DNA from: Meridianimarinicoccus zhengii
GTDB lineage: Bacteria > Pseudomonadota > Alphaproteobacteria > Rhodobacterales > Rhodobacteraceae
Reading direction: 5' to 3'
Length of the DNA stretch: 64,000 nt
Assembly (NCBI RefSeq): GCF_003254465.1
Contig: NZ_QDFI01000011.1
Coordinates: 1-64,000 of the forward strand
Below the pieces are notes generated by a model. It was not told the DNA's origin. It worked only from the letters and a program-made list of their open reading frames with translations, and ran no database searches. The translations under genes and the position numbers were made by a program. Below, in pieces: positions 51,318 to 59,090 of the stretch (positions within the stretch are counted from its first letter, which is position 1; each line of letters begins with the position of its first letter).

Positions 51318-52177
51318 AACTTCTGGTCTTCGGCAAGACCGGGCAGCTTGGCACCGAGTTGCAGCGCCGGGCGGGCGATGTGGCACTGGACGTGCGCGAC
51401 TCGACTCAGGGCGATTTCACGCAACCCGATACCTGTGCACGGATCGTGGCCGACAGCGATGCCGACGCCGTGATCGTTGCGGCAGCCTATACAGCGGTCG
51501 ACAAGGCCGAACGCGACGAGGACCTCGCGCGGGTCATCAATGCCACCACGCCGGGCGCGATTGCGCGCGCTGCCGCGGCGCGGCGCTTGCCGCTGGTCCA
51601 TATCTCCACCGATTACGTGTTCGACGGCACGGGCGAGCAGCCATTCTCCGTCGATACGCCGACCGGACCGCTCGGCGCCTATGGGCGCACGAAACTGGCC
51701 GGGGAGATCGCGGTGCGCGATGCGGGCGGGGTCCATGCCATCCTGCGCACCTCATGGGTCGTTTCCGCCCATGGACACAACTTCATCAAGACGATGCTGC
51801 GTCTCGGGGCAGAACGGGACCGTCTGACGATCGTGGCCGATCAGGTGGGCGGGCCGACCCCCGCCGCGGCGCTGGCGGATACCTGTCTCGTCGTGGCCGA
51901 CAGGCTGCTGCGCGATCCGTCCGTCACGGGCACCTACCACGTGACCGGCGGACCGGATGTCAGTTGGGCCGATTTCGCACGCGAGATCTTTCGCCTGTCC
52001 GGGACCGTCTGCGACGTCGTGGACATTCCCACGACGGACTACCCCACGCCTGCGCGGCGCCCGTTGAATTCGCGGCTGGACAACAGCCTGACCGAAGCCG
52101 TGTTCGGCCTGCCCCGCCCAGACTGGCGCGCGGGCCTGCATGATATCCTGCAAGACCTCGGAGCTCTGCGTTCATGA
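51314..52177 (+). CDS. rfbD: dTDP-4-dehydrorhamnose reductase
   Basis: 287 residues from the ATG at 51314. The nucleotide-binding start is [14 protein letters not shown], followed by [23 protein letters not shown], and YGRTKLAGE with the catalytic Tyr and Lys. It performs the last step to dTDP-L-rhamnose. The C-terminal [10 protein letters not shown] is the typical RmlD end block. Confidence 0.95.
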   Translation: MKLLVFGKTGQLGTELQRRAGDVALDVRDSTQGDFTQPDTCARIVADSDADAVIVAAAYTAVDKAERDEDLARVINATTPGAIARAAAARRLPLVHISTDYVFDGTGEQPFSVDTPTGPLGAYGRTKLAGEIAVRDAGGVHAILRTSWVVSAHGHNFIKTMLRLGAERDRLTIVADQVGGPTPAAALADTCLVVADRLLRDPSVTGTYHVTGGPDVSWADFAREIFRLSGTVCDVVDIPTTDYPTPARRPLNSRLDNSLTEAVFGLPRPDWRAGLHDILQDLGALRS

Positions 52178-53064
52178 CCGATACGTCCAAGACTGCCCGC
52201 AAGGGGATCATTCTCGCCGGGGGATCGGGGACGCGGCTCTACCCAATTACGCAGGGCGTGTCGAAGCAGCTACTGCCGATCTACGACAAGCCTATGATCT
52301 ATTTTCCGATTTCGGTTCTGATGCTGGCGGGTATCCGCGAAATTACCCTGATCACCACGCCGCAGGACCAGGAGCAGTTTCGCCGCACGCTGGGCGACGG
52401 GTCGCAATGGGGCATTTCGCTGACCTATATCGTGCAGCCGTCGCCCGACGGGCTGGCGCAGGCCTATCTTCTGACCGAGGACTTTCTGGCCGGCGCGCCC
52501 TCGGCCATGTGCCTTGGGGACAACATCTTTTTCGGGCACGGTCTGGTAGACCTGCTGGCATCGGCGGATTCCAAGACGGTCGGGGGCACCGTGTTCGGTT
52601 ACCGCGTGGCCGATCCCGAGCGCTACGGCGTGGTGAAGTTCGACGCGGAAGGCCGCGCCGAGCAGATCATCGAGAAACCGCCCGTGCCGCCGTCGAACTA
52701 CGCGGTGACGGGTCTCTATTTCCTGGACGGCAGCGCGCCGGAACGGGCGCGCAAGGTCACGCCGTCGGACCGGGGCGAACTGGAGATCACGACGCTGCTG
52801 GAAATGTACTTGCATGACGGGTTGCTCGGTGTGGAAAAGATGGGCCGCGGCTATGCCTGGCTCGATACCGGCACCCATGGCAGCCTGCTGGACGCGGGCA
52901 ACTTCGTGCGCACCCTGACGCTTCGGCAGGGACAGCAGGTCGGATGCCTCGAAGAGATCGCGTTCCAGCAAGGCTGGATCAGCAAGAGTGACCTTAAGGC
53001 GGCTGCCGAAAGCTATCGCAAGAACGACTACGGGCGTTATCTCGCCACGCTGGCCGAGGGCTGA
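52174..53064 (+). CDS. rfbA: Glucose-1-phosphate thymidylyltransferase
   Basis: 296 residues. The nucleotidyltransferase motif is ILAGGSGTRLYPIT, followed by KQLLPIYDKPMIYFPIS, LCLGDNIFF-like CLGDNIFFGHGL and YAWLDTGTHGSLLDA. It makes dTDP-glucose, the entry step of the pathway. As fourth gene it completes the operon, whose start overlaps the rfbD stop. It converges with fliP over a 175-base gap. Confidence 0.96.
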   Translation: MTDTSKTARKGIILAGGSGTRLYPITQGVSKQLLPIYDKPMIYFPISVLMLAGIREITLITTPQDQEQFRRTLGDGSQWGISLTYIVQPSPDGLAQAYLLTEDFLAGAPSAMCLGDNIFFGHGLVDLLASADSKTVGGTVFGYRVADPERYGVVKFDAEGRAEQIIEKPPVPPSNYAVTGLYFLDGSAPERARKVTPSDRGELEITTLLEMYLHDGLLGVEKMGRGYAWLDTGTHGSLLDAGNFVRTLTLRQGQQVGCLEEIAFQQGWISKSDLKAAAESYRKNDYGRYLATLAEG

Positions 53065-53239
53065 CGCGCCGGCCATCGGTCGTCGATTGTCAGCGGGTTC
53101 GTGTCGGCACCGGGTTGTCCGGCGTTGCATCGCGCTTCACGGAAAAATCAATGCGGCAGCACCTGGACACGGCCCCAACGGGACGCGAATTACCGCGCCC
53201 TGCAACCAGGTGAAGTACGTCATGGAATGCGCACATGGC

Positions 53240-54094
53240 TCAGGAATAGCTGCGAACAAGCGCTGTCGCCACGAGTGTCCAGCCATCTGCGACCACGAAG
53301 AACGCGAGCTTGAATGGCAGTGCGACGATGGCGGGCGGTACCATCATCATCCCCATGGACATCAGGATCGCAGCCACCACGAGATCGATGATCAGGAAGG
53401 GCAGAAAGATCAGAAATCCGATCTCGAAGGCGCGGGCGATTTCGGACAGCAAGAAGGATGGCACGAGTATCGACAGCGCCGCCGAAGCGGACGCCGCTCT
53501 GGCCCCCGAACCCGGGCCCTCCGGCACTGTCGCGCCCGTTGGTTCAGGATTGCGCAGATCCGCCAGTGCAGAGAACGTTCCGGGATCGACACGGTTCGCC
53601 ATGAAGCCGCGCAAGGGTTCCAGGGCGCGCGTGAACCCTTCCTGAAGTGAAATCTCACCAGCCGCGAGCGGCTGCCCCCCGCTTTCCCATGCCGCGGTTA
53701 GAACAGGATCCATGACATAGTATGTCAGGAAAAGAGCAAGGCTGACGATCAGCATGTTCGGTGGGGCCTGCTGAAGCCCGATGGCTTGGCGCAAGATCGA
53801 CAGCACCGTCACGATGAACGGAAAGCATGTCACCATGACCGCTATTCCCGGCACGAGGCTTAGGACCGTCAGCAGAAGGAAGATCTGGACGGCGCGACCG
53901 CCGATCTGATCGGGATCCAGAAAGATGGCATCGAGCCCCGGCAGTGCGTCCTGGGCCTGCGCACCCAAGGGCACAAACAGGGCCAACGACAGGGCCGCGA
54001 ACCCGATCGCGATCCGACCGTGCAGGACGTTCCGGACCACGCGCGCGCCTTCTGATGACCCCTTGCGCAGCGCTTCAGAAAGCCTGCGCATCAT
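53240..54094 (-). CDS. fliP: Flagellar export gate protein FliP
   Basis: 284 residues with a signal-like first helix (ALSLALFVPLGAQAQ), then QIFLLLTVLSLVPGIAVMVTCF and RQAIGLQQAPPNMLIVSLALFLTYYVMDPV, and at the C-terminus FLLSEIARAFEIGFLIFLPFLIIDLVVAAILMSMGMMMVPP in blocks typical of FliP. The periplasmic loop carries an extra Pro/Gly/Ala-rich insertion (about 195-215) compared with enteric FliP. It forms the core of the export channel with FliQ and FliR from the other locus. Last gene of fliF-fliH-fliN-fliP; its start overlaps the fliN end by 20 bases. Confidence 0.94.
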   Translation of the reverse strand: MMRRLSEALRKGSSEGARVVRNVLHGRIAIGFAALSLALFVPLGAQAQDALPGLDAIFLDPDQIGGRAVQIFLLLTVLSLVPGIAVMVTCFPFIVTVLSILRQAIGLQQAPPNMLIVSLALFLTYYVMDPVLTAAWESGGQPLAAGEISLQEGFTRALEPLRGFMANRVDPGTFSALADLRNPEPTGATVPEGPGSGARAASASAALSILVPSFLLSEIARAFEIGFLIFLPFLIIDLVVAAILMSMGMMMVPPAIVALPFKLAFFVVADGWTLVATALVRSYS

Positions 54095-54359
54095 CCGCGA
54101 CCTCGGTCAAGCGGACGGCAAGCTGGCCGCCGGAACCGTCTTCGATCTCTTCGAGCTGCCCGCGCGCGATCAGCTTGTCGCCGACATACAACTCCACGGG
54201 GTCGCTGACCGAACGGTCAAGCGGCAAAAGGCTTTCCGGTGCGAACGACAGCAACTCCTCTATGGTTGGCCGTGCACGCCCGACGGTGACTCGCACTTCG
54301 ATGGGCAGCTTCACGAAGGGCTTCCGCGGGGCTTCCGTGGGCCGGGTCGAGTTATCCAT
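54075..54359 (-). CDS. fliN: Flagellar motor switch protein FliN
   Basis: 94 residues, the short FliN form. The SpoA domain is visible in LPIEVRVTVGRARPTIEELLSF, PLDRSVSDPVELYVGDKLIARGQL and the terminal LAVRLTEV. It forms the C-ring with FliG and FliM, neither of which is in the window. Overlaps fliH by eight bases. Confidence 0.9.
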   Translation of the reverse strand: MDNSTRPTEAPRKPFVKLPIEVRVTVGRARPTIEELLSFAPESLLPLDRSVSDPVELYVGDKLIARGQLEEIEDGSGGQLAVRLTEVADDAQAF

Positions 54360-54963
54360 GAACCTTCATTCCTTCTTCATCGTTCGCGTGTGCGGCAAAG
54401 AACTGCCGAACTGCCAACTCGATCTCGGCGAGAGCAGTTGCATGATCCACCGCCACCTCCCCCTTCTGGGAGCGGATGAAGACCTGCCCATCGGCAAGGG
54501 TCGGCTCCTCTACCACCGAGAGGGGAAATCCTGGGTCCTTTGGCAGAATCTCGTCAAAAAGCGGCAACGCGCCCGGTGCGACAAGCAGCGTCACGGGCGC
54601 GCCGGCCGCTTCTGCCGCAACCTCGCTGATCTGGGTCCAGACCACACGCGGCAGCACGTGCCGCGCGTACTCTGGAAGAATTCGCGCGAAGGTCGTTGTG
54701 ACGAGTTCTTCAAGCTGACGCAGGACATGTCCGCGTGCTTCATGATAGGTGAACGACAGGTCCCCCAGGTTAGCAGCAAAATCGGCGGATATTGCCTTTC
54801 TTTCCGCGGAAAGCGCATTCGCGGAGTCGTCCCAGCCGGCCTCGTACCCCCTTTCGAAGGCGCTCAGCCGTTCTGCCTCCACAGCGCGGGCATCCGGCTG
54901 CGGGTCGGCTTGCGGGGTGGTCCCGAACATATCGAAATTCTCTGGAACGAAGGCACGCACCAT
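54352..54963 (-). CDS. fliH: FliH-like flagellar assembly protein
   Basis: 203 residues from the ATG at 54963. It has an N-terminal variable part, a helical middle with ERLSAFERGYEAGWDDS (the G-Y-E-x-G-W pattern of FliH) and a C-terminal domain with TTTFARILPEYARHVLPRVVW and the LADGQVFIRSQKGEVAVDHATALAEIE end. FliH binds FliI and docks it at FliN. Similarity is moderate but the position between fliF and fliN is standard. The start overlaps the fliF stop by one base. Confidence 0.75.
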   Translation of the reverse strand: MVRAFVPENFDMFGTTPQADPQPDARAVEAERLSAFERGYEAGWDDSANALSAERKAISADFAANLGDLSFTYHEARGHVLRQLEELVTTTFARILPEYARHVLPRVVWTQISEVAAEAAGAPVTLLVAPGALPLFDEILPKDPGFPLSVVEEPTLADGQVFIRSQKGEVAVDHATALAEIELAVRQFFAAHANDEEGMKVHG

Positions 54964-56624
54964 CACGCCTTCTCCCCGAGTTTCTCGTCTTCAAGCCAAT
55001 TGCGCAGGATCTCGAGCGTGTCGGGTTGACGGGCTTCGATCATTGTCTTCAGGCGCGTGACGGGATCGCCGGTATGACTCGCCGAACCGTCTGCCACCTC
55101 GGAAACGGCCGAGGGCAAGGCCATGATGCCTGGCATCGTCTCGGACCCCGCGGCGGTCGGCGCACCCGCCGGAACCGGTTCAGCCCGCGCAGTGCTGTTC
55201 CCAAGTGCAACCGGCGCCATGGCCTGCGAGACAGCAGCGTCGTCCATATCCGCCGGGAGGGGTCGCCGGCGGCTTGCCAGGATCGGACGGATCACGAACA
55301 CCGCGAGTATGATCGTGACAAGAGCAAGAACCACCAGCTGAACGAGGCGCATCGGGTTCTCGGCGAGGATTTCCGCGAAGCCGCTCCGCGCCGCCGATGT
55401 CCCGCGTTCGACCGTCGGCTCGAATGCAAGTGCCTTGACGGTAATTGTGTCGCCCCGCGCCTCGTCAAAGCCGACAGTGGCTGCGACCAGTTCGCGCACG
55501 TCGCCGAGCTCGGCGTCGATCGCTTCCGGCTCCGTACCGATTGCGCGTCGATTCACGAGGACAGCCACGGTCAGGCGCTTCACGGCACCCGGCATCCGTT
55601 CGATATCCCGGATCACCTCGGAAATCTCGAAATTCGTGACCGTTCGTGTTTCCGCGTTCTGGCTTTGCGAGCCGGCAGCGCCGTCCGCAGCATCGCCATC
55701 CGGCAGGTTGCTTGCAACGGTCACCGCGTCGCCTCCGGCATTGCTTTCCGAGGTGGTAATTTCCTCGACATTGGTGCTGATCGCTACGCGAGATTGCGGG
55801 TCGACCCGCCGTTCGCGGATCGTCTCTGCGTCCGTCACCGGACTGATCGATACTTCCACGATCGCATTTTCAGGGCCGAACCGCGCTGTCAGCAATCGTT
55901 CGACCGCATTGCGCAGCGATTCCTCTTGGGCCCGGGAGCCAGAGCCGAGATTGCCGGGCTCGGCTTCGTCCCCGATCAGCTTCCCGGTCACGGCATCGAC
56001 AACGGCGACACGGTCCGGTGTCAGCCCCGGCACGGCGGACGCCACGAGAAATCGGAACGCTTGCGCCCGTGCGGCTGTCAGCCCGCCGGCTGCCGCGGTC
56101 ACCGTGATGGATGCGGTCACATCGGTATCGCGCCGGAAGCTTCCCCCTGGCGGTTGCGCGATGTGCACCCGGACCTGCCGGATGCCCGGACCTGCCAGTA
56201 TCGTCCGCGCCAGTTCGCCTTCCTTGGCGCGCCAGTAGGCTGCATCGAACATCTGCGACGTCGTTCCGAACCCGGACAGGCCATCGAGAATCTCGTACCC
56301 GGCACCGGACCCCGCCAGCATGCCGTCCGCCGCCAGCTGCATGCGCAGGGCATCCCGCCGCGACGCGTCCACGAAGATCGCGTCCCCGCGAACTTCGTAC
56401 CGTGCAGCGGCCGCGTCCAGCGCCTGGATCATTTCACCCGCCTGACGCCCATCGAGACCGCCATAAAGCAACGCCATGTCGGGTGTCGCCGCCATGCGCG
56501 ACAGCCCAAGAAGTCCGAGAAAGACACCAAGGGTCGCGACCGCGACGATGACGCGCCTGCGCGGCGACAGCGCCCTCCAAAGACCGAGCATCTCGTTCAA
56601 GAATCGCTCCTCTCGCGTGTTCAA
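54963..56624 (-). CDS. fliF: Flagellar MS-ring protein FliF
   Basis: 553 residues. First membrane helix at about 25-45 (VIVAVATLGVFLGLLGLS), then the ring-building motifs ALLYGGLDGRQAGEMIQALD, GDAIFVDASRRDALRMQLA and VRVHIAQPPGGSFRRD, with second helix LVQLVVLALVTIILAVFVIRPIL near 435-457. The C-terminal end (PDTLEILRNWLEDE) is the FliG-binding segment. FliF is the first platform of the basal body. An internal ATG 11 codons in is an alternative start. It is divergent from fliL across 90 bases with a CtrA-like site. Confidence 0.93.
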   Translation of the reverse strand: MNTREERFLNEMLGLWRALSPRRRVIVAVATLGVFLGLLGLSRMAATPDMALLYGGLDGRQAGEMIQALDAAAARYEVRGDAIFVDASRRDALRMQLAADGMLAGSGAGYEILDGLSGFGTTSQMFDAAYWRAKEGELARTILAGPGIRQVRVHIAQPPGGSFRRDTDVTASITVTAAAGGLTAARAQAFRFLVASAVPGLTPDRVAVVDAVTGKLIGDEAEPGNLGSGSRAQEESLRNAVERLLTARFGPENAIVEVSISPVTDAETIRERRVDPQSRVAISTNVEEITTSESNAGGDAVTVASNLPDGDAADGAAGSQSQNAETRTVTNFEISEVIRDIERMPGAVKRLTVAVLVNRRAIGTEPEAIDAELGDVRELVAATVGFDEARGDTITVKALAFEPTVERGTSAARSGFAEILAENPMRLVQLVVLALVTIILAVFVIRPILASRRRPLPADMDDAAVSQAMAPVALGNSTARAEPVPAGAPTAAGSETMPGIMALPSAVSEVADGSASHTGDPVTRLKTMIEARQPDTLEILRNWLEDEKLGEKA

Positions 56625-56654
56625 CGTGTTTTCCCGAGAAATGACTGATGCGGA

Positions 56655-56669
56655 TTAACAGTCGGTTAG
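56655..56669. promoter_or_regulatory. CtrA-like site between fliF and fliL
   Basis: TTAA-CAGTCGG-TTAG fits TTAA-N7-TTAA at seven of eight positions. A small palindrome AGTCGG-TTAG-CCGACT (56660-56675) overlaps it. The site is 31-45 bases from the fliF start and 46-60 from the fliL start, well placed to control both. Confidence 0.5.
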
Positions 56670-56714
56670 CCGACTCGGTGCTATCGACGTGACAACGATG
56701 AAGGGAGTTGCAGG

Positions 56715-57212
56715 ATGGCTGAATCCCGCGTTCAGGAAGAGACACCGGAGGCAACGGGCGCGAGCCAGCGCGCACCCCTCGTGCTTGCCACGATCACTGC
56801 CTTAGCCCTGGGAGCAACAGGCTACATGGCCGTGGGCAACGGCCTCGTACCAGGATTGCCGGCAGACCGTGGCACGATGGCTGCGGGTTCCGAAGGTACC
56901 GCTACGCCGCCGGGCGTGGTGTATCTCGAAATGGAGCCATTCATGGTGACGATACCGCGCACGGATCCGGTGCGCCAACTTCGTCTCGAACTCCAGTTGG
57001 AGGTCCCGATGGGCGCCGAGGCCGAGGTCCGCGCCCTGTCACCACGGCTGGAGGACACGATGAACACCTATCTCAGGTCGATCGACCTGACCGATATCGA
57101 GGACCCCGACACCCTCCTGCGCATGCGGATGCAACTGCTCAGGCGATTGCAGGTCGCCGCGGGCGACGGCCTCATCGAAGACCTCCTTGTCACGCAATTC
57201 CTGATTTCATGA
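56715..57212 (+). CDS. fliL: Flagellar stator-support protein FliL
   Basis: 165 residues. One membrane helix at about 21-42 (LVLATITALALGATGYMAVG), then a periplasmic domain with VVYLEMEPFMVTIPRTDPVRQLRLELQLEVP and, near the end, LRMRMQLLRRLQVAAGDGLIEDLLVTQFLIS, the canonical FliL core and C-terminus in blocks. FliL forms rings around MotAB stators. It opens a rightward operon with motE-like and motA. Confidence 0.9.
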   Translation: MAESRVQEETPEATGASQRAPLVLATITALALGATGYMAVGNGLVPGLPADRGTMAAGSEGTATPPGVVYLEMEPFMVTIPRTDPVRQLRLELQLEVPMGAEAEVRALSPRLEDTMNTYLRSIDLTDIEDPDTLLRMRMQLLRRLQVAAGDGLIEDLLVTQFLIS

Positions 57213-57222
57213 GGTAATCTGC

Positions 57223-57600
57223 ATGGAGTTTATCGCAGACCTTCTTCTGATTGCGGCTGCCCTTGGCGCAGCTTTCTACTGTTTCATTCTGTCGCGACGC
57301 CTGTCGACGCTCAATTCCGCCGAAGGTGGGATCGGTAAGGCCATCGCGACCCTGTCAGAACAGGTCGAACGGCTTGAACGAACCCTCGAAGGGTCGCGTG
57401 AACGTGCCGAGGACGTGGACAAGCGCTTGCGCTCCGCCATCGAAGAGGCCGGAAGGGCCGAGGCAGCCATTGTCGCGGCACTTGCCGCATCCCCACCGGT
57501 ACGCACCGCGCCAAAGACGCAAGGCCCGCGACCGGAACCGCAACCGGCGTCGTTCAGACGAAGGCTCTTTTCCGATGCAGCAGCGGAGAGGGAAACATGA
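57223..57600 (+). CDS. Small membrane-anchored coiled-coil protein of the motor operon
   Basis: 125 residues. An N-terminal membrane helix (FIADLLLIAAALGAAFYCFIL) is followed by a coiled-coil stretch (LSEQVERLERTLEGSRERAEDV then DKRLRSAIEEAGRAEAA, about 45-90) and a Pro-rich basic tail ending RRRLFSDAAAERET. No named family is recognised, but genes of this shape are usual between fliL and the MotE-like gene in Rhodobacterales. Its last four bases overlap the start of the next gene. A role in stator or motor assembly is inferred from place only. Confidence 0.65.
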   Translation: MEFIADLLLIAAALGAAFYCFILSRRLSTLNSAEGGIGKAIATLSEQVERLERTLEGSRERAEDVDKRLRSAIEEAGRAEAAIVAALAASPPVRTAPKTQGPRPEPQPASFRRRLFSDAAAERET

Positions 57601-58178
57601 CCCGCAGCCGACACCAGTCACGTACACGCAACGGCAACGTCACCGCCGTCCTGATCGGCCTGTTCATCTTGTCGGCGGGAATCCGGCTTACCGCTGGTCC
57701 TCTGCCTGCACTGGCGCGCGATGTATCCGACACGGATTTCTCTGCCCTGTCCCGATATCCGGAACGTGATTTCGCCAGCGGCGCGAACGTTCTGGAATCG
57801 CTTCTTGCCGAGGTCGAAGCCCGCAAGGCGGAACTCGCAACCCGAGAAGCGGAACTGGAGCGGCGTGAACAGGAGGCTGATACGCTTGCGCTCAGCATCC
57901 TTTCCCAACTGAACGAGCTCGAGGCTGCGGAAGAGCGCCTTGAACGGATGCTCTCGCTCGCGCGCACGGCAGCAGAAACCGACATTGCGCAGTTGGTGAG
58001 CGTGTACGAGGCGATGAAACCAAAGGACAGCGCCCGGATTTTTTCCGAGATGACACCGGATTTCGCTGCCGGGTTCCTCGCGCGGATGCAACCCGAGGTC
58101 GCAGCACGTGTCATCGCCGAGTTGGAAGCGGAGAAGGCCTATTCGATCAGTGTCGTCCTGGCCGGAAGAAACCTCTGA
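57597..58178 (+). CDS. MotE-like periplasmic motor chaperone
   Basis: 193 residues. N-terminal membrane helix/signal (VTAVLIGLFILSAGIRLTAG), a long coiled coil (VESLLAEVEARKAELATREAE then LERREQEADTLALSIL in parts, about 60-125), and a C-terminal MgtE-N-type helical domain, DIAQLVSVYEAMKPKDSARIFSEM and ARMQPEVAARVIAELEAEKA. This is the layout of MotE of alphaproteobacteria, a chaperone that stabilises the periplasmic motor protein MotC. It lies between the coiled-coil gene and motA. Confidence 0.78.
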   Translation: MTRSRHQSRTRNGNVTAVLIGLFILSAGIRLTAGPLPALARDVSDTDFSALSRYPERDFASGANVLESLLAEVEARKAELATREAELERREQEADTLALSILSQLNELEAAEERLERMLSLARTAAETDIAQLVSVYEAMKPKDSARIFSEMTPDFAAGFLARMQPEVAARVIAELEAEKAYSISVVLAGRNL

Positions 58179-58220
58179 GCGCGGATGCCGCGCGATTGCA
58201 CTTGAGACAGGAGCAGACCG

Positions 58221-59090
58221 ATGCTTGCAGTTGCCGGAATTGCGGCGGTTTTCATCATGGTTTTCGGCGGTTACCTGCTTGCGGGCGGCAAGATGGGAAT
58301 CATTCTCAAGGCCTTGCCCTTCGAGTTCGTGATGATTGGCGGTGCCGCAACAGGCGCCTTTCTGATCTCGAACGACGGATCGACAGTGAAGGCCGTCTTT
58401 CGCGACATCGGGCAGGTTTTTCGCGGACCGCAATGGAAGAACGCTGACTACCGCGATCTGCTGTGCCTCTTGTCGGAACTGATCCGGCTGGCGCGGCAGA
58501 ACCCCGTGGAGCTTGAACGCCATATCGAGGAACCGGCGTCATCCACGCTCTTCGAACGCTACCCGAAGATCCAGTCAGACAAGGAAGCGGTGTCCTTGAT
58601 CGCCGACACGTTCCGATCGGCTTCGATGAATTACAGCGATCCCCACCAAGTAGAGGATCTGCTCGAAGGACGGCTTCGTGAAAAGTTCCAGCACCGACTT
58701 CATACAAGCCACGCGCTTCAGACAATGGCCGATGGGTTGCCCGCGCTCGGGATCGTGGCGGCCGTTCTGGGGGTGATCAAGACAATGGCATCGATCGACC
58801 AGCCTCCCGAAGTTCTCGGCAAGCTGATCGGCGGGGCGCTTGTCGGAACGTTTCTCGGTGTCTTCCTCGCTTATGGTCTTGTCGGTCCACTAGCGGCGCG
58901 CATTCGCGCCATTCGGGAAGAGGATCAACATTTCTACCAGATCATTGGCGACGTCCTGATCGCGAACCTGCAAAAGCACCCGACCAACATTTGCATCGAA
59001 GTCGGAAGGCAGTCCGTCCCCGCCCATGTGCGTCCGTCATTCGGCGACTTGAGCGACTCGCTCAAGGAAGCACGGAGCCGCGCGGCATGA
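58221..59090 (+). CDS. motA: Flagellar motor stator protein MotA
   Basis: 289 residues with four membrane helices. GIAAVFIMVFGGYLLAGGKMGIIL and FEFVMIGGAATGAFLISN form the first two; the cytoplasmic loop includes DYRDLLCLLSELIRLARQNPVELERHIEEP; the last helices are in GLPALGIVAAVLGVIKTMASIDQPPEVLGKLIGGALVGTFLGVFLAYGLVGPLA, shown here as the family's core. It conducts ions with MotB and turns FliG. motB is not the next gene, which is unusual. The stop overlaps the following start (ATGA). Confidence 0.93.
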   Translation: MLAVAGIAAVFIMVFGGYLLAGGKMGIILKALPFEFVMIGGAATGAFLISNDGSTVKAVFRDIGQVFRGPQWKNADYRDLLCLLSELIRLARQNPVELERHIEEPASSTLFERYPKIQSDKEAVSLIADTFRSASMNYSDPHQVEDLLEGRLREKFQHRLHTSHALQTMADGLPALGIVAAVLGVIKTMASIDQPPEVLGKLIGGALVGTFLGVFLAYGLVGPLAARIRAIREEDQHFYQIIGDVLIANLQKHPTNICIEVGRQSVPAHVRPSFGDLSDSLKEARSRAA

